A DNA stretch of 64,000 nt from contig JAZQVO010000012.1 in NCBI GenBank assembly GCA_045631905.1, forward strand, positions 1-64,000, given 5' to 3'. The notes below the pieces were generated by a model, which had not been told where the DNA came from, searched no databases, and worked only from the letters and a program-made list of their open reading frames with translations. Source of the stretch: HGM04593 sp045631905 (GTDB taxonomy: Bacteria > Bacteroidota > Bacteroidia > Bacteroidales > Bacteroidaceae). Made by a program: the position numbers and the translations under genes. This document shows, one piece after another, positions 9,874 through 18,957 of the stretch (the first letter of the stretch is position 1; every line of letters starts with the position of its first letter).

Positions 9874-11361
9874 TTATGCAAATTTACTCCAATCGGTGAG
9901 ACGCATGTCGCCTTCGCGTTCGAATGTGGCGTGCATGCCAAGAGCGGCTGCAACATTATGGCTCACGTGACCCTTCTTAGCTATCTTCAAATAGTCCCAA
10001 AGCATCTGTCGGTATGCAGGGTGGGCACACTTTTCTATGAGTAGTTGCGCACGCTCGTCGGGCCCTTTGCCACGAAGATCGGCAACACCCCACTCTGTAA
10101 CCACAACACGCACGTCGTGCTCTGTGTGGTCGGCATGTGTAACCAAAGGTACAATAGAGCTTATCTGGCCACCCTTTTGTGTCGAGGGGCATGTAAATAT
10201 CGAGATGTATGCGTTACGCGCAAAATCGCCCGAGCCACCGATACCGTTCATGAGACGTGTTCCGCATATGTGCGAAGAGTTCACGCAACCATAAAGGTCG
10301 ACCTCTATGGCTGTGTTCATGGCGATGATACCAAGACGGCGTATTATTTCGGGGTGGTTCGAAATTTCCGAGGGGCGCAAAATGAGCTTGTCGCGGAAAA
10401 AGTCGAGGTTGTCGTACACATGAGAGAGGCACTCTTGTGAGAGGGAGAGCGAACAGGTACTTCCTGCTTTCACCTTGCCAAGCTCCATGAGCTTAATCAC
10501 AGAGTCCTGCAACACCTCGGAGTAGAGGTATAGAGGGGGTATCTCTGTCGCATTCTCCAAGCCCTTGAGCACAGCGTTTGCTACGTTGCCGATACCGCTC
10601 TGAATAGGGAGACCTGTGGCAGGTATCGTGCCACGCTTCATGTCGGAGATTATAAAATCGACCACATTCTCGCCTATCTTGCGTGTAACATCGTCGAGCT
10701 CCTTAAAGAGCACCACCTCGTTGGGCATGTTCACCTCCACAATACCCACAACCTTTTTGGGGTCTACCTGTACATAGGGCTTGCCCACACGGTCGTCGGC
10801 CTTGTAGATAGGTATCTCGCGACGATAGGGAGGGTCGAGAGGCTCATACACATCGTGGAAGCCTATTGTGTGATGATAGGTGTTGCGCTCGATGATAATT
10901 TTGTCGGCAAGGTTGGCAACGGTTTGACCTATACCGCCGGCAGTAGTCAGGTAGACCTTACCATCGGGGGTAATATCTATCGCCTCCAAAATTGCCACAT
11001 TTACCTTTCCCATGTAGCCGTAACGAAGGTCCTGCGCCATCATAGAGAGGTGAAGGTCGGTGTAAACAAGTTCCTTGTTGTTTACCGCGTTGCGCACTGT
11101 GGGGTTCGAAAGAAAGGGGGCACGGAAGCGTATGGCGTTTGCGCGTGTAAGTGCACCGTCGATGGCATCGCCGGTAGATGCTCCCGAGTAGAGGTCTATT
11201 TTAAAGGGCTTACCTGCCGCATGAGCCTCCTCGGCACGTTTGGCAACTTCGGGCAACACGGTTTTCGGGGTACCCGAGAGGGTGAAACCGCTTATACCTA
11301 CTCCATCTCCATCATTTATATAGCATGCAGCCTCCTGGGCTGTGATTATACGATAACTCAT
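9874..11361 (-). CDS. Acetyl-CoA hydrolase/transferase family (succinyl-CoA:acetate/propionate CoA-transferase type)
   Basis: 495 aa. Family I CoA-transferase fold; in fermenting Bacteroidales such enzymes move CoA between succinate, acetate and propionate. The N-terminus starts with MSYRIITAQEAACYI at the ATG at 11361; the longer open frame to 11592 overlaps the upstream gene and is rejected. The GIGNVANAVL loop and the YSEVLQD segment, which probably holds the catalytic Glu, match the family. Substrate preference is inferred from the phylum's metabolism, not from residues. It sits third in an operon with a thioesterase and a small membrane protein. Confidence 0.85.
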   Translation of the reverse strand: MSYRIITAQEAACYINDGDGVGISGFTLSGTPKTVLPEVAKRAEEAHAAGKPFKIDLYSGASTGDAIDGALTRANAIRFRAPFLSNPTVRNAVNNKELVYTDLHLSMMAQDLRYGYMGKVNVAILEAIDITPDGKVYLTTAGGIGQTVANLADKIIIERNTYHHTIGFHDVYEPLDPPYRREIPIYKADDRVGKPYVQVDPKKVVGIVEVNMPNEVVLFKELDDVTRKIGENVVDFIISDMKRGTIPATGLPIQSGIGNVANAVLKGLENATEIPPLYLYSEVLQDSVIKLMELGKVKAGSTCSLSLSQECLSHVYDNLDFFRDKLILRPSEISNHPEIIRRLGIIAMNTAIEVDLYGCVNSSHICGTRLMNGIGGSGDFARNAYISIFTCPSTQKGGQISSIVPLVTHADHTEHDVRVVVTEWGVADLRGKGPDERAQLLIEKCAHPAYRQMLWDYLKIAKKGHVSHNVAAALGMHATFEREGDMRLTDWSKFA

Positions 11362-11371
11362 AGTTTTGTAT

Positions 11372-11716
11372 TTAGTTGTACTTTCTGTTAAAAATTTCGG
11401 CATATATAATTGCTCTCTTTGCATCGGATTTGTCCTTAATTCCGAAGCTTCGTTTTTTGTCGGTTGGTGGTTCGGGTTGTGCCTCGTCGGCAACCGTCTT
11501 GTGCACCGGTGGTTGCGCCTCGTGCACCTGCTTTTTTTTACGTTCCAGACTATGGAGCACAGCCGTAACCGGAACCTCCACGGAGGGTTCAAGCGGTTCT
11601 ACCGGCGGGAACACCTCGGGCGAAGAGACGCTCTCTCCAGGCTTGTCGGTTAATGCGCCTTTTATTTTCAAAAAAACAACTACCGCCGCTACCAAGAAAA
11701 ACACTACCTCCTTCAT
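11372..11716 (-). CDS. Small single-pass membrane protein, function unknown
   Basis: 114 aa. Starts at the ATG at 11716, one base after the thioesterase stop. One N-terminal transmembrane helix (about residues 2-22) is followed by a Pro/Glu/Val-rich linker, a basic patch and a conserved-looking C-terminus (KRAIIYAEIFNRKYN). No catalytic motif. I recognise the style as a Bacteroidales hypothetical but know no function. The upstream in-frame extension to 11812 runs into the thioesterase gene and is rejected. It starts only a base past the thioesterase stop and ends 10 bp before the CoA-transferase, so it is part of that operon. Confidence 0.7.
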   Translation of the reverse strand: MKEVVFFLVAAVVVFLKIKGALTDKPGESVSSPEVFPPVEPLEPSVEVPVTAVLHSLERKKKQVHEAQPPVHKTVADEAQPEPPTDKKRSFGIKDKSDAKRAIIYAEIFNRKYN

Positions 11717-11717
11717 A

Positions 11718-12152
11718 CTATTTATTGTTTTTAGAAAAATAGTCCTTAAACACCTCGTCGAACATCTCGCCTCGGGTGAGACGGCCGTTTTCGAGGCATA
11801 TAACCTCGACACGCGCCTTTACAACAAGCGAGTTGTCTGCAAGGTTGTGAATATCCTGCAAGAAAACAAGCTTTGCACCCTCGCGCACCATGTTTACGCC
11901 TACCACAAAATCGTCACCGCCACGAAGAGGCCTTTTATACTCTATCGTTATTTTTGAGACCATAGGATCGACACCTGCATCGTGCAGTGCCGACATACTG
12001 CCACCAAGGGTTTTCAAAAATTCATGACGGGCATGTTCCAAATAGTGTTGGTAATTTGAATTATTCACCACACCTTGAAAGTCGAGCTCATAATCGCGCA
12101 CGCTCATCTCATATTTAAAGACATAATCGCCCATCGTTTTCTCTGTTTTCAT
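11718..12152 (-). CDS. Acyl-CoA thioesterase, 4-hydroxybenzoyl-CoA thioesterase (YbgC) family
   Basis: 144 aa hot-dog fold protein predicted to hydrolyse acyl-CoA or acyl-ACP thioesters. The family motif is present: an Asp/Gly pair in LDFQGVVNNSNYQHYLEHAR, where the Asp is the usual catalytic residue. Start chosen at the ATG at 12152 (MKTEKTMGDYV); ATG at 12134 is equally possible and no Shine-Dalgarno decides. First gene of the four-gene minus-strand operon ending in the SpoU gene, divergent from mfd. Confidence 0.85.
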   Translation of the reverse strand: MKTEKTMGDYVFKYEMSVRDYELDFQGVVNNSNYQHYLEHARHEFLKTLGGSMSALHDAGVDPMVSKITIEYKRPLRGGDDFVVGVNMVREGAKLVFLQDIHNLADNSLVVKARVEVICLENGRLTRGEMFDEVFKDYFSKNNK

Positions 12153-12260
12153 CTTGCGAAGATACAACAAAGAAAATTATTGTTCATGTTTTTTTGCACT
12201 ATTTATAGAATTATTTTACAAAAAGCGCATGGTTATACAGCTTTAATACAATAATTTGAG

Positions 12261-12268
12261 TAATTTTG
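12261..12268 (+). promoter_or_regulatory. Candidate mfd promoter -7 box (TAATTTTG)
   Basis: Exact TAnnTTTG match 87 bp upstream of the mfd ATG. No TTTG lies at the normal -33 distance, so this is half a promoter. It falls inside the longer open frame that begins with TTG at 12256, which argues that translation starts downstream at 12355. Confidence 0.4.
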
Positions 12269-12354
12269 CACAGCAAACAACGCAGGAACAGAAGAAAAAG
12301 CGGAGGTGGCACAAAGTGCTGTTTCCGCCATATTGTCGTGCAAAGCATTATAAA

Positions 12355-15300
12355 ATGGAACCCAAAGATATACAGAAGATATTTGCATCGCACCCGGGGG
12401 TGGAGGCTTTGTTGAAACAAAGAGAAGAGGGAAGTAAAAAGACCGTTTACCTCGAGGGGCTCACCGGCAGTGCCGCCACAATGATTTTATGCGGGCTCAA
12501 ACAGAGAGCACCCGAGCAGACACTCTTCGTGGTGATGAACGATGCCGAAGAGGCCGGATATTTTTACCACGACATGACACAGGTGTGTGGCGAGGATAAA
12601 ATACTCTTTTTTCCATCATCGTTTCGCCGGGCACTGAAATATGGGCACGAAGATGAGGCCAACCGCATACTGCGCACCGAGGTTATGAGCCGTCTCACCG
12701 GCCGACGCCGAGGAGAGGGGCTCACCATAATAACCCACCCCGAAGCCCTTGCCGAAAAGGTTGCCTCGCAAAGCGACCTCGAAGAGAACACCATAAACAT
12801 TGCGGTGGGCGACAAGATAGGGCGCGACGAGATGGAGAAGAGGCTTAAAAAGCTAAAATTCAAAGAGGTAACATATGTTTACGAACCGGGAGAATTTGCC
12901 GTGCGAGGCAGTATACTCGATATATTCTCGTACTCATCGGAGTACCCCTTCCGCATAGACTTTTTCGGTAACGATGTAGAGAGTATAAGAACCTTTGAGA
13001 TTGAGAGCCAGCTATCGAAGGAGCGTTGCGAAGAGGCTGTTATTGTGCCCAAGACAACCGGTGCCGAGAATGTAGCGATAACAAGTTTCCTGCCAAAAAA
13101 CTCGATACTTGTAACAAAAGATATCGAATATATAAAGGGCAAAATAGAGAAATTACGCACCGAAGGGTTCAGCCTGCAAGCCAAGCTGTCGGAGAGCGAG
13201 TTGCCACAAATGCCCGACCTCATGAGCGCCGTCGAGCTCGAAGGCTTCGCCCGCGGCGTAAAGCACTGGGAGATGCGCAACAGCACGAGCGACAAGGGGA
13301 CAAAGATTAAATTCTCCACATCGCCCCAACCACTCTTTCACAAAGATTTCGACCTTGTGAGCAAGAACTTTGCCGACTACCTGACACAAGGATATAAAAT
13401 ACTCTTCCTCACCGACGACTTGCACCAAGCCGACAGGCTGAAAGCAATCTTCGAGGAGAGAGGCGACAACATAACCTTCACCCCTGTGGGCAAGACCATA
13501 CACGAAGGATTTTGCGACAACACACTACACACCGCCTTCTTTACCGACCACCAGCTCTTCGGCCGTTTCCACAATTTCCGGTTGCGTAGCGAGAGGGCAC
13601 GTGGCGGCAAGGTTGCGCTCACGCTCAAAGAGCTGAAAGAGTTTGTCACTGGCGATTACATTGTGCACATAGACCACGGCATAGGCAAGTTCGGAGGCCT
13701 TGTGCGCATACCCACGGCAAACGGCATGCAGGAGGCTATTAAATTGATATACAAGAACGACGATGTTGTTTTTGTGTCGATACACAACCTGCACAAAATA
13801 TCGAAATACCGCGGAAAAGAGGGCGATGCACCCACCATCAACAAGCTGGGAACGGGAGCTTGGGAGCGCATGAAAGAGCGCACCAAAAAGAAGATTAAGG
13901 ACATAGCCCGCGACCTCATAAAACTATACTCGCAACGCTACAAAGAGAAGGGTTTCGCCTTCTCGCCCGACAGCTACCTGCAAACCGAGTTAGAGGCAAG
14001 TTTCATATACGAAGACACCCCCGACCAGCTTAAAGCTACCAACGATGTAAAAAAAGACATGGAGCGCAGCCGCCCCATGGACAGGCTTATATGTGGTGAC
14101 GTAGGGTTCGGAAAAACCGAAGTTGCGATAAGAGCAGCCTTCAAGGCAGCCACAGACGGCAAACAGGTGGCCGTGCTTGTGCCCACCACGGTACTCGCCT
14201 ACCAGCACTACCTCACATTCAAAGAACGACTGAAAGAGTTCCCCTGCAACGTGCAGTACCTGAGCCGTGCCCGTAGCAGTGCCACCACCAAAAAGGTGAT
14301 AGAAGAGATTAAAGAGGGCAAGGTGGATATTGTGATAGGTACCCACAAGCTCACAAGCAAAGAGGTGCAGTTTAAGGACCTGGGACTACTCATAATTGAC
14401 GAGGAGCAAAAATTCGGAGTTGCGGTAAAAGAGAAGTTGCGACAATTTAAAGTGAATGTAGACACACTCACCATGACAGCCACACCTATACCGCGAACAC
14501 TGCAATTTTCGATAATGGGCGCACGCGACCTGTCTATGATTCAGACACCACCCCCCAACCGCTACCCCATACACACCGAGATACAAACCTTTGATGCCGA
14601 GGTTATTAAAGAGGCCATAAGCTTTGAGCTGAGCCGTAACGGGCAGGTCTTTTTCATAAACAACCGCATATCGAACATGCAGGAGCTTGAACACATGGTA
14701 AAACGAGCCGTACCCGATGCCCGCGTGTGCATAGGACACGGACAGATGGAACCCGCCGAGCTCGAAAAGAGGCTGTACGCCTTTATGAACCACGACTACG
14801 ATGTACTCATCGCCACATCAATAGTAGAGAACGGCATAGACATACCAAATGTAAACACCATAATCATAAACCAGGCACAACACTTCGGCCTGAGCGACCT
14901 GCACCAGATGCGAGGCCGTGTGGGCCGTGGCAAGCGCAAAGGCTTCTGCTACCTGCTCACCCCGCCACGCGAAAGCCTCACCACCGACGCACGCCGTCGT
15001 TTAGAGGCGATAGAGAGCTTCAGCGAGCTTGGAAGCGGTATGCACATAGCCATGCAAGACCTCGATATTCGCGGAGCCGGCAACCTTCTCGGAGCCGAGC
15101 AGAGCGGTTTCATAGCCGACCTCGGTTACGAAACATACCAAAAGGTGCTTGCCGAGGCGGTTATAGAGCTCAAAGAGGAGGAGTTTGCCGATATTCTGCC
15201 CGAGGAGGAGAACACAAACGACCTCTTTGTGAAAGAGTGCTTTGTCGAGAGCGACCTCGAGCTGTTATTGCCGGCAGTGTATGTCCCCGACAGCAACGAG

Positions 15301-15699
15301 CGCATACTGCTCTATCGCGAGCTCGACTCGCTAACCACCGAAAAGGATATAGCAGCCTTCGGCGCAAGGCTCAAAGACCGTTTCGGCGAGGTTCCCGAGC
15401 CTGCAAAAGAGCTCATGAAGATGGTTGCCCTTCGCCGACGCGCACAAGAGATGGGCGTGGAGAAAATCTACCTCAAAGGGGGCAGAATGAACATATTCTT
15501 TGTCGATGGCAAGAACAAACGCTTCTACGAGAGCGACACCTTCGGGCACATTCTCACATACATACACAGTAGCAGTTTCAACTGCCAGATGAAAGAGGGA
15601 GACGGACGATGTATAATAACCGTGAACAACGTAAAGAACGTGGAGACAGCCTTTGCCTTCATCGAAGAGATGCAGAGAGCCATAAAGTTGGGCAGATAA
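12355..15699 (+). CDS. mfd: Transcription-repair coupling factor Mfd
   Basis: 1114 aa DNA translocase that removes RNA polymerase stalled at lesions and recruits UvrA. Order seen: UvrB-homology N-terminus; RNA polymerase-interaction domain around residues 455-520 (DYIVHIDHGIGKF to IHNLHKISKY); helicase motor with Walker A GDVGFGKT (581-588), the IIDEEQKFGV DEEQ box near 681, TATPIPRTL, and motif VI with MRGRVGRG; then a C-terminal TRCF domain. Length is normal for the family. ATG 12355 (MEPKDIQKIF) is preferred over an upstream TTG. A single gene, divergent from the thioesterase operon. Confidence 0.97.
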   Translation: MEPKDIQKIFASHPGVEALLKQREEGSKKTVYLEGLTGSAATMILCGLKQRAPEQTLFVVMNDAEEAGYFYHDMTQVCGEDKILFFPSSFRRALKYGHEDEANRILRTEVMSRLTGRRRGEGLTIITHPEALAEKVASQSDLEENTINIAVGDKIGRDEMEKRLKKLKFKEVTYVYEPGEFAVRGSILDIFSYSSEYPFRIDFFGNDVESIRTFEIESQLSKERCEEAVIVPKTTGAENVAITSFLPKNSILVTKDIEYIKGKIEKLRTEGFSLQAKLSESELPQMPDLMSAVELEGFARGVKHWEMRNSTSDKGTKIKFSTSPQPLFHKDFDLVSKNFADYLTQGYKILFLTDDLHQADRLKAIFEERGDNITFTPVGKTIHEGFCDNTLHTAFFTDHQLFGRFHNFRLRSERARGGKVALTLKELKEFVTGDYIVHIDHGIGKFGGLVRIPTANGMQEAIKLIYKNDDVVFVSIHNLHKISKYRGKEGDAPTINKLGTGAWERMKERTKKKIKDIARDLIKLYSQRYKEKGFAFSPDSYLQTELEASFIYEDTPDQLKATNDVKKDMERSRPMDRLICGDVGFGKTEVAIRAAFKAATDGKQVAVLVPTTVLAYQHYLTFKERLKEFPCNVQYLSRARSSATTKKVIEEIKEGKVDIVIGTHKLTSKEVQFKDLGLLIIDEEQKFGVAVKEKLRQFKVNVDTLTMTATPIPRTLQFSIMGARDLSMIQTPPPNRYPIHTEIQTFDAEVIKEAISFELSRNGQVFFINNRISNMQELEHMVKRAVPDARVCIGHGQMEPAELEKRLYAFMNHDYDVLIATSIVENGIDIPNVNTIIINQAQHFGLSDLHQMRGRVGRGKRKGFCYLLTPPRESLTTDARRRLEAIESFSELGSGMHIAMQDLDIRGAGNLLGAEQSGFIADLGYETYQKVLAEAVIELKEEEFADILPEEENTNDLFVKECFVESDLELLLPAVYVPDSNERILLYRELDSLTTEKDIAAFGARLKDRFGEVPEPAKELMKMVALRRRAQEMGVEKIYLKGGRMNIFFVDGKNKRFYESDTFGHILTYIHSSSFNCQMKEGDGRCIITVNNVKNVETAFAFIEEMQRAIKLGR

Positions 15700-15764
15700 G
15701 TTTTTTTTCTTATATTCGCCCAAAGATTACAAGAAAACAAAAAACATATAAATAATTAACGCAC

Positions 15765-17246
15765 ATGAAAAAGACAAAATTACTATCGCTGGTTACCGCC
15801 ATGCTTTTAGCAGGAGGCATCAGCGCACAAAACAGCAAGGGAGGCATAGATGCAACCATGCTGAAAGAGATTAAAGAGAGCTACAAGCCCACCGTTACCG
15901 AAAAGGCTTTGCAGAACATTATCCTTGCAAACCCCATAAAAACCTTGTCGCTGAATTACGAAAACCAAAAGGAGGTAAAATCACATTTTAGCCACAGCGT
16001 GGAGTCGAAGGGTATAACCGACCAAAAGTCATCGGGCCGTTGCTGGCTCTTCACAGGCATGAACGTGATGCGAGCCAAAATGATAGCCGAGCAGGATTTG
16101 AGCCGATTTGAATTTTCTCAGGTATACAGCTTCTTCTGGGACCAATTTGAAAAATCGAACCTCTTTTTGCAAGGCATCATCGACACACGCAAAAAAGAGC
16201 ACAACGACCGCATGGTAGAGTGGCTCTTCAAGCACCCTTTGAGCGACGGTGGAACATTCACAGGTGTTGCCGATATTATTTCGAAGTACGGCATTGTACC
16301 CAAAGAGGTTATGCCCGAAACATACACCAGCAACAACACCGACGCCTTTAACTCACTGCTCACAAGAAAGCTACGCGAGTTTGGCATGAACCTGCGCGAT
16401 GCCTCGGAAAAAGGAGCAAGCGAAAAGGAGTTGAAGAAGATGAAAACAGAGCAACTGAAAGTAGTTTACAAGATGCTTGCACAGGTTTACGGTGTTCCTC
16501 CCACAGAATTTGAGTGGGCACCCAAAGAGGCAAACGGAGAGTATCGCGAAGCACCCCAAAAATATACCCCCAAGAGCTTTTACGACAAATACATAGGCAA
16601 AGACCTGCAAAACGACTTTGTAATGCTCATGAACGACCCCTCTCGCCCCTACTGGAAGAGCTACGAGATAGAGTACGACCGCCACGCTTACGACGGACAC
16701 AACTGGCTCTATGTGAACCTGCCCCTCGACGAGATTAAAAAGATGGCGATAGCCTCTATAAAAGACAGCACCATGATGTACTTCTCGTGCGATGTAGGCA
16801 AGTTCCTCGACAGCAAACGCGGTACGCTCGACATGAACAACTATAACTTCGAAGATTTGTTCGGTGTAGAGTTCTCTATGGACAAACGCCAAAGAATCAT
16901 GACCTTCGACAGCGGTTCGTCGCACGCCATGACCTTGAAGGCTGTTGATATCGACAGCGAGGGCAACATCACAAGATGGCAGGTAGAAAACAGCTGGGGA
17001 GCAACCAACGGCCACTACGGCACCCTCATAATGACCGACGAGTGGTTCGACGAATATATGTTCCGCCTTGTGGTGGACAAGAAGTATGTTCCCGCCGAGG
17101 TTCTCAAAGTACTCGAAGAGAAACCCACTATGCTACCCGCATGGGACCCCATGTTCACACCCGAAAACGACACAAACGACAGCCTCCTCTTTACCAACAT
17201 GCTCACAAGCAACGAGGAGACAGGCAACAAGAACGACAACAAATAA
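15765..17246 (+). CDS. Exported aminopeptidase C (C1B cysteine peptidase, bleomycin hydrolase family)
   Basis: 493 aa. Papain-like peptidase with the complete triad: Cys93 in SSGRCWLFTG, His387 in GSSHAMTL and Asn409 in VENSWG. Unlike cytoplasmic PepC of lactic bacteria, it has an N-terminal signal peptide (KKTKLLSLVTAMLLAGGISAQ), so it likely trims peptides in the periplasm. The C-terminus has an Asn/Asp-rich tail. A separate transcription unit between mfd and the division cluster, closed by the terminator at 17269. Confidence 0.93.
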   Translation: MKKTKLLSLVTAMLLAGGISAQNSKGGIDATMLKEIKESYKPTVTEKALQNIILANPIKTLSLNYENQKEVKSHFSHSVESKGITDQKSSGRCWLFTGMNVMRAKMIAEQDLSRFEFSQVYSFFWDQFEKSNLFLQGIIDTRKKEHNDRMVEWLFKHPLSDGGTFTGVADIISKYGIVPKEVMPETYTSNNTDAFNSLLTRKLREFGMNLRDASEKGASEKELKKMKTEQLKVVYKMLAQVYGVPPTEFEWAPKEANGEYREAPQKYTPKSFYDKYIGKDLQNDFVMLMNDPSRPYWKSYEIEYDRHAYDGHNWLYVNLPLDEIKKMAIASIKDSTMMYFSCDVGKFLDSKRGTLDMNNYNFEDLFGVEFSMDKRQRIMTFDSGSSHAMTLKAVDIDSEGNITRWQVENSWGATNGHYGTLIMTDEWFDEYMFRLVVDKKYVPAEVLKVLEEKPTMLPAWDPMFTPENDTNDSLLFTNMLTSNEETGNKNDNK

Positions 17247-17268
17247 ACATAACAAACAGGCACATAAT

Positions 17269-17294
17269 CATAGCCACCCGGCCGGGTGGCTATG
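17269..17294. terminator. Perfect-palindrome terminator after aminopeptidase C
   Basis: 26-bp perfect palindrome centred on CCGGCCGG, followed by ATTGTTTTT, 23 bp past the stop codon. A rho-independent terminator with no dedicated loop. Confidence 0.85.
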
Positions 17295-17458
17295 ATTGTT
17301 TTTACCCCTGCCCGATGATAGAAAAACGCCTTTTAAGCACTCTATAAAACAAGCACACGCCCCACCGCACAACACAGCAACAATAACTTTATTTTCAGTT
17401 ACATAAGACAATTAACAAACTGTTGAAAACTTTGCAAAAAATTATTTTGCATTTATGG
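17295..17458. other. Gene-free region between terminator and mraZ operator
   Basis: Together with the terminator, operator and 5' leader this makes a 336-bp gap. The part up to 17458 is AT-rich towards its 3' end; no gene or further structure seen. Confidence 0.5.
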
Positions 17459-17473
17459 TGGGGAATTGTGGGG
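17459..17473 (+). promoter_or_regulatory. MraZ operator: tandem TGGGG boxes
   Basis: Two exact TGGGG pentamers at 17459-17463 and 17469-17473, separated by AATTG, give a 10-bp period. A third register at 17479 holds a degenerate TGTAA. MraZ of E. coli and mycoplasmas is known to bind direct TGGGN repeats spaced by 5 nt before mraZ. The boxes abut a perfect -7 promoter box, so binding would block the promoter of the whole division cluster. Confidence 0.85.
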
Positions 17474-17480
17474 AATTGTG

Positions 17481-17488
17481 TAATTTTG
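17481..17488 (+). promoter_or_regulatory. Promoter -7 box (TAATTTTG) of the mraZ-ftsZ cluster
   Basis: Exact TAnnTTTG match, 94 bp upstream of the mraZ ATG. No TTTG is found at normal -33 spacing; that position is occupied by the MraZ boxes. Confidence 0.6.
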
Positions 17489-17582
17489 AAACGATTTATA
17501 TATATTAGCATAAGAGCACGCAAGAAAAAGGGCACACAGAGCGTCAGGGAGCGGTTTTTATGCCACATCGACAAAAAACAAA

Positions 17583-18047
17583 ATGCGTTTCATAGGTAAC
17601 ATAGAGGCAAAGACCGACAGCAAGGGACGAGTTTTTCTCCCCGCCTGTTTTCGTCGCACGTTGCAAGCCGGAGCTTGCGACACCATAATGTTGCGCAAAG
17701 ATGTGTACCAAGATTGCCTTGTACTCTACCCCCTGGATAGCTGGAACGAACAACTAAACCTCCTGCGCAAACGCCTTGACAAGTGGAACGCCCGTCACCA
17801 GATGATCTTCCGCCAATTTGTTGCCGACGTCGAAGAACTCCACATCGACAGCAACGGGCGCATACTCCTACCCAAGCGATACCTTAAAATGGCATCTATC
17901 GAGCAGGAGGTGCGTTTCATAGGCATGGACGACACAATAGAAATTTGGGCAAAAGAGAAGCTCGAGGAACCCTTCATGAGCCCCGAGGAGTTTGGCAGAG
18001 AGCTCGAAAAGATAATGACCGAAGAGAAAGGAGGCAACAATGAGTGA
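17583..18047 (+). CDS. mraZ: Transcriptional regulator MraZ
   Basis: 154 aa. Two AbrB-like half-domains are visible: MRFIGNIEAKTDSKGRVFLP at the start and the repeat LHIDSNGRILLPKRY around residues 81-95. MraZ forms ring-shaped oligomers, binds its own promoter and represses the division and cell-wall cluster. Its predicted operator lies about 110 bp upstream. The C-terminus is Glu-rich. It overlaps the rsmH start by 8 nt, indicating translational coupling. Confidence 0.96.
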   Translation: MRFIGNIEAKTDSKGRVFLPACFRRTLQAGACDTIMLRKDVYQDCLVLYPLDSWNEQLNLLRKRLDKWNARHQMIFRQFVADVEELHIDSNGRILLPKRYLKMASIEQEVRFIGMDDTIEIWAKEKLEEPFMSPEEFGRELEKIMTEEKGGNNE

Positions 18048-18957
18048 AGAACAAGTATACCACACACCGGTGATGCTCAAAGAGAGCGTCGATGGCATGG
18101 AGATAGGCAAAAACGATATTTGCGTTGATGTTACCTTTGGCGGAGGAGGACACTCACGCGAAATTCTCTCGCGCTTGGGGAGCAACGGACACCTTTACAG
18201 CTTCGACCAAGATGAAGATGCCGAAAAGAATGCCCCTGCCGACAAACGCTTCACATTTGTAAGAGGAAATTTTCGTTTCCTATACAACTTTCTGCGCTAC
18301 CACGATGCAACAAAGATTGACGCCCTGCTTGCCGACCTCGGCGTTTCGGGGCACCACTTCGACGACGAGACACGCGGTTTCTCCTTCCGCTTCGATGCCG
18401 ACCTCGACATGCGCATGAACAAACGAGGAGGAGCCACCGCCGCCGACCTGCTGAACAACGCAAGCGAAGAGGAGCTTGCAAAAATCTTCAAACTATACGG
18501 GGAGCTCAACTGCGCACGCAAGCTGGCAGCCACGATAGTAAAACGCAGAGCAACGCAACCCTTTAAGCGAGTGAGCGACCTGATAGAGGCCTCAAAACCC
18601 TTCTGCCCGCCACAGCGCGAAAAGAAAGAGCTTGCAAAAATTTTCCAGGCTCTGCGCATCGAGATAAACCACGAGATGGAGGCTTTGAAGGAGATGCTGG
18701 TACAAGCCGGCGAAGCACTTAAACCCGGCGGACGATTAGTGGTCATCACCTATCACTCGCTCGAAGACAGGCTCGTGAAAAATTTCATGAAGAGCGGAAA
18801 CATAGAGGGCATTGTGGAGAAAGACTTTTTTGGACGCGTGACAGCACCCTTCGATGCAAAGAAAGTTATTCTGCCCACAAACGAGGAGCAAGAACGCAAC
18901 CCACGTTCACGCAGCGCAAAATTAAGGATAGCCATAAAAAAAGAGGAACAAGCATGA
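18040..18957 (+). CDS. rsmH: 16S rRNA (cytosine1402-N4)-methyltransferase RsmH
   Basis: 305 aa. S-adenosylmethionine-dependent methyltransferase acting on C1402 in the ribosomal P site. Recognised from YHTPVMLKESV at the N-terminus, DVTFGGGGHSREIL (the cofactor-binding loop), LADLGVSGHHFD, RGFSFR...LDMRM, and LVVITYHSLEDR near the end. It overlaps mraZ by 8 nt upstream and ftsL by 4 nt (ATGA) downstream. Confidence 0.97.
   Translation: MSEEQVYHTPVMLKESVDGMEIGKNDICVDVTFGGGGHSREILSRLGSNGHLYSFDQDEDAEKNAPADKRFTFVRGNFRFLYNFLRYHDATKIDALLADLGVSGHHFDDETRGFSFRFDADLDMRMNKRGGATAADLLNNASEEELAKIFKLYGELNCARKLAATIVKRRATQPFKRVSDLIEASKPFCPPQREKKELAKIFQALRIEINHEMEALKEMLVQAGEALKPGGRLVVITYHSLEDRLVKNFMKSGNIEGIVEKDFFGRVTAPFDAKKVILPTNEEQERNPRSRSAKLRIAIKKEEQA

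Noticed and set aside
11362..11592. N-terminal extension of the CoA-transferase
   Set aside because: Would overlap the small membrane protein gene in another frame and precedes the conserved family start at 11361.
12256..12354. TTG start extending Mfd by 33 residues
   Set aside because: Contains the candidate promoter box and basic residues unlike the family; ATG 12355 fits.
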